Positions 47,037-58,733 of a stretch of 64,000 nucleotides of DNA are shown piece after piece. The stretch spans positions 36,702,165-36,766,164 of the forward strand of contig OX424564.1 in NCBI GenBank assembly GCA_949152475.1. The letters run 5' to 3'. A program made the position numbers and the translations under genes. How positions within the stretch are numbered: the stretch's first letter is position 1; each line of letters starts with the position of its first letter. The stretch is from Terebella lapidaria (taxonomy: Eukaryota; Annelida; Polychaeta; Terebellida; Terebellidae). Below the pieces are notes generated by a model, which worked only from the letters and a program-made list of their open reading frames with translations, was not told where the DNA came from and did no database searches.

Positions 47037-48285
47037 TACTTGACGAAATGTAAATTTCGTCAAGTATGTTGATCAGTCGAGTTTGTCTGTCTGTCTGTCT
47101 GTTTGTTTGTTTGTTAGCGCTCTACAGGTCACAATTTTGATCGTAAAGTCCCGAAAATTTGTCAGAAGATGTGCAGTCAGTACTCGACCAAGTGATTAAC
47201 TTTTATGAGGTCAAGGTCAAATATTGAGGTCAAGGTCACGCAAAACAATAAAAACACATAAATGGTCATAACTCCGGTTCTATTCGTTATAGAGACTTCA
47301 AACCAAGTTCATATTGTAGATAAACTCGAGTTCTATCTTCTGTGACCTTGACCTTGGCATTTGACCTTGACCTTGACAAGTTCGCCATGAGGTGAATGTC
47401 AAGGTCAAGTACGAAGGTCAGCGCACCATATCGAGTAGTATATCGTTGGAAAGGTCTTGAGCCCCTGATTCCAGTGATATCTCATTTTTGGCGCTGCGAC
47501 GTAAACTGACGTCACAATGATGTCATAAACGTCAAAAATCTAAAATTTCAAAGGGCCATAACATCGTCAATAGTGTATGGAATCCCTTGAAATTTGATAT
47601 GCATTTTGACAGCATTGACCTCTACGAACTGAAGTACAAAGGTCAAAGGTCAAGGTCAAGGTCATTGAAATCCCAGAAAAACACGTTTAAGGTAACAACA
47701 TCCGTTTGAATTGTCGTAGGTTCATGAAATTTGAAGCATATCATTCAGAAGAGGTATAGCAATCGGACCTATATGTCAATTCCATGATTGACCTCAAACG
47801 TTGTCTAAAATCTGACAAAACTTAATCAGAATCCTATGATAATTCTGGATTTTACAGATATTTTTTATGTTTTCAGGGCTCCAATTTTCACAAATTTACT
47901 GAACATTCAATTCTAAAGTATTTCATGCAGTCAGTTGCAGTGTTATTTCTAGTTTATAGTCCACTTTTCACATTTGGAATAAATTGAAAACTCGCCGAGA
48001 TATCAAAGTAGAAAGAGCAGTGGGGTGAATCTGATTCTCAATCCGTTCACACACCAATAAGCTGTAGAAACGATTACCCCCTGTGGACATGTCCCCTTCT
48101 AAATATACACACTCGGTCGAGCAGCAGTACAGTATACCATATATGTATCCAAGTGCACATCTCAAACAACAAAACAATTCTTTTGTTTTCTGACTCAGAG
48201 CTGTCAAACTGGTATATTAAAGCCTAAAACTCATGTCTAAATACAGTCTGGGTCAAGCGACAGGCCACTTTATATCAGAACTTTT
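47037..48285 (+). repeat. 1272-bp F1 unit 4, last of the array
   Basis: Collinear with units 1-3 until TATATCAGAACTTTT at about 48285. It then runs on into GGGGGTGACGGACCGG and a longer tail instead of the remnant-plus-5'-end junction. It therefore shows what the truncated units have lost. Confidence 0.88.
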
Positions 48286-48780
48286 GGGGGTGACGGACCG
48301 GCTTATTAAACGGGCCCATTCCCGGTTTTTACCGGTAATTATTCTCAGGACCAAAGGTCCTGTGCATGTACCAGATATCCGTGTGTTACTTGAAAATCCT
48401 TATCTTTAACATGGGGCGAACTTTCAAAAATTCGTAACTTGCTCAGTTTTTTAGATATTGATTTGAAATTTTATACACACATGAAGAGTAACAACTTCTA
48501 TCGATTTGTCAAGGCCGATCCGGATCTGATCCGGATTACGGATTTGACAGCCATTTGAATTGAACATTGAAAACTCCATTTAACAAATATTTTTTTTATT
48601 TTATTCCGGTCTGTTAAGCATATATCACGTTGATTTTCTTGCAGAAAGTGGTTGGACGTTATTGTTCACAAAGTATCAAAGTTTGATCCGGATCCGATCC
48701 GGATCACGGATTCTACAGCCTTTTGAATTTAACATTGAAAACTGCATTTACCACATTCAGTTTTCGGACAATCATCCTGA
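48286..48780 (+). mobile_element. Untruncated tail and GATCCGGAT-repeat segment
   Basis: Continues unit 4 with CCCATTCCCGGTTTTTACC (compare 7850 and 11860) and then a segment homologous to 12370-12720 with two GATCCGGATC blocks (48517 and 48685). At about 48780 it joins the middle of a long F1 body (GAGGTATAGCAATCAGAC). No terminus is visible at either junction, so this is a recombinant. Confidence 0.55.
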
Positions 48781-49433
48781 GGTATAGCAATCAGACTTAT
48801 ATGTCAATTCCATGATTAACCTTGAACTTAATCGGAAAAATGAGGTCACATGAGCAAAACTTCAAAATCAAATGTTCAAACTAACTAAAAGCTATCAAGT
48901 AATATATCAAATGGAAGGCCTTGAACCCATGATAAATAGTTTCCCATCAGTTTTCAAATGTGACGTTTATTGACGTCACAGTGACCTCATGTACGTAAAT
49001 TTTTCGAAATTTCCAAAAGCCACAGTGTCCGGAATTCTTGTTCGATTCTGATGGAATTGTTCAAGTATAATTTAAATCTTCATGCACGAGCAATGCACAA
49101 TTTTCGTGACCCAAGGTCAAGGCTCAAGGTCAAGGTCAAAGAAAAGGTCAAAATCACAAAAATTGCCATAACTTCTGAACTATTCGTCATAGAAAGTTCA
49201 AACTGGGACCATATTGTAGCATATCAAAAGGTCTTTGTCCGCTGACCTTAAATGTGCTTTGACCTTGACCTTGAAAAGTTTGCCCAACGTAAAAATTTCA
49301 TGAAAAAAGTATCTTTCTTCAAATGTCGAGGAGTTGTTCAGTAAATCTTTTCAATGTGTAAATTATGGGTAAATGTTTTAAATGTAGACAAATGTTTAGT
49401 CATTTCGTCAAGTGTTGGCCTATGGCCGATTTT
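48781..49433 (+). mobile_element. 3' fragment of a long F1 body with 3' terminus
   Basis: Matches the last 650 bp of 15637-17806 and ends in the F1 3' terminus (49403-49433). Its upstream part was replaced at about 48780. Confidence 0.75.
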
Positions 49434-50123
49434 ACTGCATGTCGATCAGATGAATATACAATGTATGTTTGTTTGTTAGCGCTCTAGAGGTCACAATTTT
49501 GATTCCAGAATCATGAAAACTGGTCGTAAGATGCACAGTCAACATATGACGGATGAGTTCACTTTTGGGAGGTCAAGGTCGAAAATTGAGGTCAAGGTCA
49601 ATGAAAAGGTCAAAATCGAATAATTGCAATAACTCCACTCCTAATCAAGTCTAATTTTTCTGAGTATTATTGTAATTTTATTTGGTCAATTCCCTATCAT
49701 ATGATGTATGTCCGATGGCCGTACGACCAAAACTGCCGATTTGCGACAGAAGTCGAAAATTCGGGGGTCAAGATTTTCGTTTTTGGGGATCTCAACGTTT
49801 TAGACTATGTTTTTTAACCAAGTTTCAATATCATTTTTTATGATTTGTACTCAGGAGTTGTGCCTCATCAATTCCAACAAAAATTTGAAATTTCAGACCT
49901 CAAGGTCAAGAATTAAGGCCAAGGTCACGGTGAAAATGAAGCAACTCTCACGTCTAATGTCTAAAATTGTAGACTATACTGCTGGATGATGTTCAGGAGA
50001 TGGCTTAAATATCTCGATTTCTAATGCTAGGGGTTGTTCAGGAAATGATTTCAATGTGTAAATTTTGTGTACATGTTTAAATGTGTAAATTATTTCGTCA
50101 AGTGTTGGCCTATGGCCGATTTT
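49434..50123 (+). mobile_element. Short F1 element (690 bp)
   Basis: ACTGCATG-type 5' end, GTTTGTTTG, GCGCTCTAGAGGTCAC, one 325-class monomer and the F1 3' terminus (50093-50123). Very close to 52325 and 53016. Confidence 0.85.
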
Positions 50124-52324
50124 CTGTTTGTCTGTTTGTTTGTTAGTTTGTTTGTTTGTTTGCTTGTTAGCGCTCCACAGGTCACATTTTTGAACGTAGA
50201 ATCATGGAATTAGGTCAAAAGATGTGCAATCAAGTATAGATGGATGAGTTCATTTTTGGAAGGTCAAGGTCAAATATTGAGGTCAAGGTCACGCAAAACG
50301 ATAAAAACACATAAATGGCCATAACTCCGGTTCTAATTGTCCTAGAGACTTCAAGCCAAGTTCATATTGTAGATAAACTCGAGTTCTATCTTCCGTGACC
50401 TTGACCTTGGCATTTGACCTTGACCTTGAGAAGTTTGCCTAAGGTGAATGTCAAGGTCAAATACGAAGGTCAGCGCACCATATCGAGTAGTATATCGTTG
50501 GAAAGGTCTTGACCCCCTGATTGCAGTGATACCTTATTTTCGGCGCTGCGACGTAAACTGACGTCACAATGACGTCATAAACGTCAAATTTCCGAAATTT
50601 CAAAAGGCTATAACATCGTCAATACTGTATGGAATATCTTCAAACTTGATATGCATATTGACAGCAATGACCTTTACGAATTCAAGTACAAAGATCAAAG
50701 GTCAAGGTCAAGGTCATCGAAATCCCAGAAAAACACGTTTCCGGTAATAACATCCATTTGATTTGTCGTAGGTTCATGAATTTTGAACCATATCCTTCAG
50801 AAGATGTATAGTAATCGAGTGTATATGTCAATTTCATGACTGACCTTGAACTTTGTCAGGAAAATAAGGTCCTATGAGGAAAACTTCAAGGTCAAATTTT
50901 CAAACTAACTGAAACCTATCAAGTAGTATATCAAATGAAAGGTCTTGATTCCCTGGTACATACTTGATCATCAGTTTTGAGATGTGACGTTTATTGACGT
51001 CACAGTGACGTCATAAACGTTAATTTTTCGAAATTTCAAACGGTCATAGTGTCCACAAATCTTGTTTGATTCTAATGAATTTATACAGGTATGAAATATG
51101 TCTTCATGCACAGGCAATGCACAATTTTCGTGACTCAAGGTCGAAGATCAAGGTCAAGGTCACGCAAAATGTTAAGAACACATAAGTGGCCATAACTCCG
51201 GTTCTATTTGTTATAGAGACTTCAAACCAAGTTCATATTGTAGATAAACTCGAGTCCTATCATCTGTGTCCTTGACCTTGGCATTTGACCTTGACCTTGA
51301 GAAGTTCGTCATGAGGTGAATGTCAAGGTCAAGTACGAAAGTCAGCGCACCATATCGAGTAGTATATCGTTGGAAAGGTTTTGAGCCCCTGATTGCAGTG
51401 ATACCCTATTTTCGGCGCTGCGACGTACACTGACGTCACAATGACGTCATAAACGTCAAACTACCGAAATTTCAAAACAGCGTCAATACTGTATGGAATA
51501 CCTTGAAACTTGACATGCATATTAATAGCATTGACCTTTACGAATTGAAATACAAAGGTCAAAGGTCAAGGTCAAGGTCATCGAAATCCCAGAAAAACAC
51601 CTTTTCGGTTATAACATCTGTTTGAATCGTTGTAGTCTCATAAAATTTGAACCATATCATTCAGAAGAGGTATAGCAATCAGACTTATATGTCAATTCCA
51701 TGATTAACCTTGAACTTGACCGAAAAAATGAGGTCACATGAGCAAAACTTCAAGGTCAAATTTTCAAACTATCTAAAAGCTATCAAGTAATATATCAAAT
51801 GGAAGGCCTTGAACCCATGATAAATAGTTTCCCATCAGTTTTCAAATGTGACGTTTATTGACGTCACAGTGACCTCATGTACGTAAATTTTTCGAAATTT
51901 CGAAAAGCCACAGTGTCCGGAATTCTTGTTTGATTCTGATGGAATTGTTCAAGTATAATTTATATCTTCATGCACGGGCAATGCACAATTTTCGTGACCC
52001 AAGGTCAAGGGTCAAGGTCAAGGTCAAAGAAAAGGTCAAAATCACAAAAATTGCCATAACTTCGGAACTATTCGTCATAGAAAGTTCAAACTGGGGACCA
52101 TATTGTAGCATATCAAAAGGTCTTTGTCCGCTGACCTTGAATGTGCACTTTGACCTTGACCTTGAAAAGTTTGCCCAACGTAAAAATTTCATGAAAAAAA
52201 TATCTTTCTTCAAATGTCGAGGAGTTGTTCAGTAAATCTTTTCAATGTGTAAATTATGGGTAAATGTTTTAAATGTAAACAAATGTTTAGTCGTTTCGTC
52301 AAGTGTTGGCCTATGGCCGATTTT
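50124..52324 (+). mobile_element. Long F1 body (2.2 kb) with 3' terminus, no adjacent 5' end
   Basis: Opens CTGTTTGTCTGTTTG after the short element's GATTTT, as expected for a host tract resuming after insertion. Four ~435-bp cores (CRE pairs near 50562, 50996, 51431 and 51860), then the F1 3' terminus (52294-52324). Sister of 15637-17806 and 32887-35067. Confidence 0.78.
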
Positions 52325-53706
52325 ACTGCATGTCGATCAGATGAATATACAATGTATGTTTGTTTGTTAGCGCTCTAGAGGTCACAATTTTGATTCCAGA
52401 ATCATGAAAACTGGTCGTAAGATGCACAGTCAACATATGACGGATGAGTTCACTTTTGGGAGGTCAAGGTCGAAAATTGAGGTCAAGGTCAATGAAAAGG
52501 TCAAAATCGAATAATTGCAATAACTCCGCTCCTAATCAAGTCTAATTTTTTTAAGTATTATTGTAATTTTATTTGGTCCATTCCCTATCATATGATATAT
52601 GTCCGATGGCCGTACGACCAAAACTGCCGATTTGCGACAGAGGTCGAAAATTCGGGGGTCAAGATTTTCGTTTTTGGGGATCCCAACGTTTTGGACTATG
52701 TTTTTTAACCAAGTTTCAATATCTTTTTTTTATGATTTGTACTCAGGAGTTGTGCCTCATCAATTCCAACAAAAGTTTGAAATTTCAGACCTCAAGGTCA
52801 AGAATTAAGGCCAAGATCACGGTGAAAATGAAGCAACTCTCACGTCTAATGTCTAAAATTGTAGACTATACTGCTGGATGATGTTCAGGAGATGGCTTAA
52901 ATATCTCGATTTCTAATGCTAGGGGTTGTTCAGGAAATGATTTCAATGTGTAAATTTTGTGTACATGTTTAAATGTGTAAATTATTTCGTCAAGTGTTGG
53001 CCTATGGCCGATTTTACTGCATGTCGATCAGATGAATATACAATGTATGTTTGTTTGTTAGCGCTCTAGAGGTCACAATTTTGATTCCAGAATCATGAAA
53101 ACTGGTCGTAAGATGCACAGTCAACATATGACGGATAAGTTCACTTTTGGGAGGTCAAGGTCGAAAATTGAGGTCAAGGTCAATGGAAAGGTCAAAATCG
53201 AATAATTGCAATAACTCCGCTCCTAATCAAGTCTAATTTTTTTAAGTATTATTGTAATTTTATTTGGTCCATTCCCTATCATATGATATATGTCCGATGG
53301 CCGTACGACCAAAACTGCCGATTTGCGACAGAGGTCGAAAATTCGGGGGTCAAGATTTTCGTTTTTGGGGATCCCAACGTTTTAGACTATGTTTTTTAAC
53401 CAAGTTTCAATATCATTTTTTTATGATTTGTACTCAGGAGTTGTGCCTCATCAATTCCAACAAAAGTTTGAAATTCCAGACCTCAAGGTCAAGAATTAAG
53501 GCCAAGGTCACGGTGAAAATGAAGCAACTCTCACGTCTAATGTCTAAAATTGTAGACTATACTGCTGGATGATGTTCAGGAGATGGCTTAAATATCTCGA
53601 TTTCTAATGCTAGGGGTTGTTCAGGAAATGATTTCAATGTGTAAATTTTGTGTACATGTTTAAATGTGTAAATTATTTCGTCAAGTGTTGGCCTATGGCC
53701 GATTTT
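52325..53706 (+). repeat. Two tandem short F1 elements (691 bp each)
   Basis: Units 52325-53015 and 53016-53706 are head to tail, each ACTGCATG-type at the left and GATTTT at the right, with 3' hairpins at 52997-53011 and 53688-53702. They share the TTTTTTTAAGTATT and TTTGGTCCATTCC variants, so they arose from one copy. Confidence 0.9.
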
Positions 53707-54407
53707 ACTGCATGTCGATCAGATGATTATACAATGTATGTATGTTTGTGAGCGCTCTAGAAGTCACAATTTTGATCGTAAAATCCCGAAAATTTGTCAG
53801 AAGATGTGCAGTCAGTACTCGACCAAGTGATTAACTTTTGGGAGGTCAAGGTCAAAAATTTAGGTCAAGGTCATAGAAAAGGTCAAAATCGAAAAATCGG
53901 GATAACTTCGCTTCTAATTAAGAAATTTTTTTGCGAGTATTTTTATATTTTTCTATGGTCAATTCTGCATCATATGATGCATGTCCGATGGTCGTACGAT
54001 CAAAATTCCCGATTTTCGGTCCAGGTCGAAAATTTGGGGGTCACGAATTTAGTTTTTTTTTGGTCTTGCAACATTCAAAACCATATTGTGGAGCCAGGTT
54101 CTGATATATGATCTTGATTTTTACTCAGGAGTTGTGCCTCATCAATTCCAACAAAAGTTTGAAATTTCAGATCTCAAGGTCAATAATTAAGGCCAAGGTC
54201 ATGGTGAAAATGAAGCAACTCTCACGTCTAATGTCTAAAATTGTAAACTATACTGCTGGATGATGTTCAGGAGATGGCTTAAATATATCGATTTCTAATG
54301 CTAGGGGTTGTTCAGGAAATGATTTCAATGTGTAGATTTTGTGTACATGTTTTAAATGTAATCAAATGTGTAAATTATTTCGTCAAGCTTGGCCTATGGC
54401 CGATTTT
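53707..54407 (+). mobile_element. Short F1 element, mosaic core, closing the block
   Basis: ACTGCATG-type 5' end, then the GTAAAATCCCGAAAATTTG leader of another F1 type and one diverged core monomer, then the short-type 3' region with a 1-nt shorter terminus (TCGTCAAGCTTGGCC; hairpin 54389-54403). Its GATTTT is followed directly by the GTTT tract of F3 unit 3. Confidence 0.75.
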
Positions 54408-56708
54408 TTGTTTGTTTGTTTGTCAGTACGCACTCTAGCGTCCACAATTCCAGTTCTATCCTTCCCAAACTTGGTCGGAATATTCTGTAAAACAATGGCT
54501 TGGACGAGTTCGAAGATGGGCATTCAAGGTCAAATATTGAGGTCAAGGTCATGCAAAATGTCGAAAACACATAAATGGCCATAACACCGGTTCTAATCGT
54601 CCTAGAAACTTCAAACTAAGTTCATATTTTAGACAAACTCGAGTTCTATCTTCCGTGACCTTGACCTTGACATTTGACCTTGACCTTGAGAAGTTCGCCT
54701 GAGGTCGAAGTCAAGGTCAAATACAAAGGTCGGCGCAGTATATCGAGTAGTATATCGTTGGAAAGGTCTTGAGCCCCTGATTCCAGTGATATCTTATTTT
54801 TGGCGCTGCGACGTAAACTGACGTCACAATGACGTCATAAACGTCGAAAAGCCGAAATTTCAAAGGGTCATAACATCGTTAATAGTGTATGGAATCCCTT
54901 GGAATTTGATATGCATTTTGACAGCATTCACCTCTACGAATTAAAGTACAAAGTTCAAAGGTCAAGGTCAAGGTTACCGAAATCCCAGAAAAACATGTTT
55001 TCGGTTATAACATCTGCTTGAATCGCAGCAGACTCCTGAAATTTGATCCATATGATTCAGAAGAGATATGGCAATCAGACGTGTATGACAAGTTCATGAT
55101 TGGTTTTGAACTTGGTCGGCAAAATGAGGTCACATGAGCAAAACTTGAAGGTCAAATTTTCAAACTTACTGATACCTATCAAATAGTACATCAAATCGAA
55201 GGTATCAGTCCCCTGATACATACTGTTCCATGCTTTTTCAGATGTGACGTCTACTGACGTCACAGTGACGTCATAAACGTCAATTTTTCAAAATTTCAAA
55301 AGGCCATAGTGTCCGTAATTCTTTTTTGATTCTGATTAAATTATTCAAGTATAATCTGTATGTCCATACACAGGCAGTGCACAACTTTCGTGACCCAAAG
55401 TCACAGGTCAAAGCCAAGGTCAAGGAATAGGTCAAAATCACATAAATGGCCATAACTTCAGTTCTATATGTCAGGAAGATTTTAAATTAAATGCATACTG
55501 TAAATAAACTCAAAGTCTATCTTCAGTGACCTTGACCGTGACCTTTGACCATGACCTTGACCCAACCGCTCAAGGTCAAACTTTCATGAGAAAACAATAA
55601 TATCTCTGACTCTCAATTTGATGCTTGAATACGATGTATTGTTGGTCCCTTATGCTCCACGTCAATTTTGAGTCTGATCGGATAAGCCATTGGGATGAAA
55701 TTGACGTTCTTATGGCAACAAAGCTGGTCCCATTATAAGCAAAATCGCATATCCCGAGCTATCTATACTGATAACTGCCTGAATGATGATTGTGAAAATC
55801 TGTCAGTAGACTGTCTTATAAGTGAGGTCAAGTTCTTCCAGTTAAAAAAATTTCAAGGTCAAATGTCAAAGCCCGAGGTCAATATTGACCTTCAATGGAA
55901 AATCGTGTAGGTCACTATATCTCAACTGTTAATGAAAACAGGAACGCAAAAGTAAAACCAGAATGTTGTCTTCACCTAGCCTAGAAACATTTGTATTTAC
56001 ACCTAAGGCCTACGACCCATAGCCTTTCAAGTGCCTTGGTAAAATTTGACCTTAAAAATGACCTTGACCTTCACTTTTTAAAAATTTTGAAAGGTCTTCA
56101 AGAGTACTTTCCGAATCTGTTGCCATTTTAAAAATATGATGATATTTCAGGTCACTATGACGTCAAACGTGATTTTAATTTGAATTAGAACCTGTCGGTT
56201 CCCATAGTCATGTTGGAGTGTGCAGGTTGCATGCACCGCAAGCGCCCACCACGACTCCGTCATTGTGAATATCTACGAGGAAACAATGTGTTCAATAACA
56301 GTATTATTCCTAGTTTATGATGCACTTTTCATATTTGCAATACATTGAAAACTCACCGAGATATCTTCATGGAAAGAGCAGTGGGGGTAAATCTTGTCCC
56401 CAGACCGTTTATACACCAATAAGTTGTGGAAACGATTACCCCCTGTGCACGAGTCCCATTCTAACTATAATGATTCGGTCGTGTAGTAACACAATATACC
56501 TCGAATAATCTAAATATTTACTTCAAAACAACGTTGCTGTTGTTTTCTAACTCAGTGATGTCCAGATGACACAAAGCCTAAAAGCCATGATGTATTTACT
56601 ACAATTTCAGGCACGAAACACTCCTTATTATTCAAACTATTGGCGATGACGAACCGGGTTCGAACCGGGTTTTTATAAATAACTTGTATATATGCATAGG
56701 ATATTGTT
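54408..56708 (+). mobile_element. F3 array unit 3, remainder after the F1 block
   Basis: Starts TTGTTTGTTTGTTTGTCAG and follows F3 units 1 and 2 throughout (same landmarks, offset 31,815 bp from unit 1). It has the intact GGCGCTGCGACG as in unit 2. Its 5' hairpin is at 27451. It closes with the F1-variant 5' stub and a single F3 hairpin. Confidence 0.85.
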
Positions 56709-56786
56709 ACTTGACGAAATCAAACATTTTGTCAAGTATGTTGATCGGTTCTGTTTGTTACTTGGCCAAATGAAATTTGGTCAAGT
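56708..56786 (+). other. Stacked 5' termini: F1-variant, F3
   Basis: Hairpins 56709-56737 and 56760-56786. The extra F3 stub seen after units 1 and 2 is absent, which accounts for the 49-bp length difference. Confidence 0.8.
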
Positions 56787-56958
56787 ATGTTGGTCGGTTG
56801 CGTTTGTTTGTTTGTTTGTTTGTTTGTTTGTCAGTACGCACTCTAGCGTCCACAATTCCAGTTCTATCCTTCCCAAACTTGGTCGGAATATTCTGTAGGA
56901 CAATGGCTCGGACGAGTTCGAAGATGGGCATTCAAAGTCAGATTTTCATGAAAGCATA

Positions 56959-58129
56959 TATCAATGTAAGTATCAATCTATTACCACCAATACATCCAGA
57001 TTTTGATTATGTTAATAACAAACGTAAAGTACAACATTTTGCAATAGAAACAAAGCCTGACCAAATATTTTATCCAAAGACACACTGGCGTCATCAGGGG
57101 CAGACAGTGTGTTAAATGTAGTTTTTCCTACTGTACACCTGATAGAATTAGTATACAACTGCCCAACAACCTATGAAAAAAAATATATAAATCCAATACG
57201 AACCCCATGCAATAGATATATGATAAGTACATAAGTACCTAATCACAAGCCAAAAGGCTACTGAGTTGATGGTATCCTCGGGGACAAATTTAACGTCCGC
57301 CAGCAGTGAAACCGACTCAGGGGTATCAATGTAAGTATCAATCTATTATCACCAATACATCCAGATTTTGATGATGGTAATAACAAACGTAAAGTACAAC
57401 ATTTTGCAATAGAAACAAAGCCCGACCAAATAGTTTATCCAAAGACACACTGGCCGCATCAGGGGCAGACAGTGTGTTAAAGGTAGTTGTTTCTACTGTA
57501 CACATGATGGAATTAGTATACAACTGCCCAACAACCTATGAAAAAAAAAATATATAAATCCAATACGAACCCCATGCAATAGATATATGACAAGTACATA
57601 AGTACCTAATCACAAGCCAAAAGGCTCCTGAGTTGATGGTATCCTCGGAGACAAATTTTTAACGTCCGCCAGCAGTGACACCGACTCAGTGGTATCAATG
57701 TAAGTATCAATCTTTTACCACCATTACATCCAGATTTTGATGATGGTAATAACAAACGTAAAGTACAACATTTCGCAATAGAAACAAAGCCCGACCAAAT
57801 AGTTTATCCAAAGACACACTGGCGTCATCAGGGGCAGACAGTGTGTTAAATGTAGTTGTTTCTACTGTACACCTGATGGAATTAGTATACAACTGCCCAA
57901 CAACCTATGAAAAACATTAATATATAAATCCAATACAAACCCCAAGCCAAAAGGCTACTGAATTGATGGTATCCTCGGGGACAGATTTAACATCCGCCAG
58001 CAGTGACACCGACTCAGTGGTATGAATGTGAGTATCGATCTATTCCTACCAATACATCCAGATTTTGATGATGTTAATAACAAACGTAAAGTACAACATT
58101 TTGCAATAGGAACAAAGCCCGACCAAATA
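56959..58129. repeat. 369-bp tandem satellite, 3.2 copies
   Basis: Units start TATCAATGTAAGTATC at 56959, 57324 and 57693, and a partial at 58021 (periods 365, 369, and 328 after a deletion). Each has ACATCCAGATTTTGATGATG, GGCAGACAGTGTGTTAAA and CCGCCAGCAGTGA. Copies differ by a few percent. Read on the minus strand, a 90-bp part resembles the SINE tail at 21006-21096. The same satellite begins again at 63769 at the identical junction. Confidence 0.9.
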
Positions 58130-58733
58130 TGTGACCTTGACCTTTGACCTTGATTTAGTATTTAAAGGTCAAATGTTCGAAAATATGCGAAATCGTTTTC
58201 ACAATTTTTCTGGCTAAACTTCATAACGAAATGTTTGCAGAATGTACCAGAGTATCCAGTAAGTAGACATGGTTAACAGATCAGAAAATTTGGGTCAACG
58301 TTTTAATGTCGAGGTCATAAATTAGATTATGAACACATAACTTGCCATAACTTCGGTTCTAACACACATATGGACTTCAAATTAGGTTCACATTGTACCA
58401 AGCGCCAATGCAGATCTTCTGTGATCTTTGCCTCCGACCTTTGACCTTGACCTTTGAAAGGTCAGCCAAGATCAAATTTTTGCATAAAATCACATTTCAT
58501 GCAAATCTATAGAGCATCATATCAAATCAGAGGACTTGAAGACACAAATTGTCCATAAGACGTTATTGGGCGTCATAGTGACGTCATGAATGACCTGAAA
58601 ACACATTTCGTCATATCTTCAGTTCAAATTACTGGAGAGACCTCGAATTAGATTCATATGAATGAACTCGTAATATGTGACCTAATATGTGATCTTTTGA
58701 CCTTGACGGTGATCTGGTACTGGCTTTATTTCC

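Larger units (their letters stand above)
27503..54407 (+). mobile_element. 26.9-kb nested block of F1 elements inside an F3 unit
   Basis: The left boundary is TACTTGACGAAATG after GTTTGTTTGT of F3 unit 3. The right boundary is the F1 3' end (hairpin 54389-54403, GATTTT to 54407), directly followed by TTGTTTGTTTG and the F3 inner block. Removing the block joins an F3 unit of about 2.40 kb, matching units 1-2 less one 49-bp stub, within one tetranucleotide repeat. Within it, almost every recognised terminus is F1. One complete F4-variant element (31372-32886) is the exception. Details follow in separate entries. Confidence 0.8.

Noticed and set aside
24993-56708. F3 units 1-3 as pure assembly duplication
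   Set aside because: Unit 1 has a private 5-bp deletion, unit 3 has one fewer stub and a nested block, so they are distinct copies, though read support would still be needed to be certain.
57400-57480. Hammerhead ribozyme in the 369-bp satellite (minus strand has CTGATGA)
   Set aside because: No stem II followed by GAAA after CTGATGA, and no paired stems I and III found by eye.
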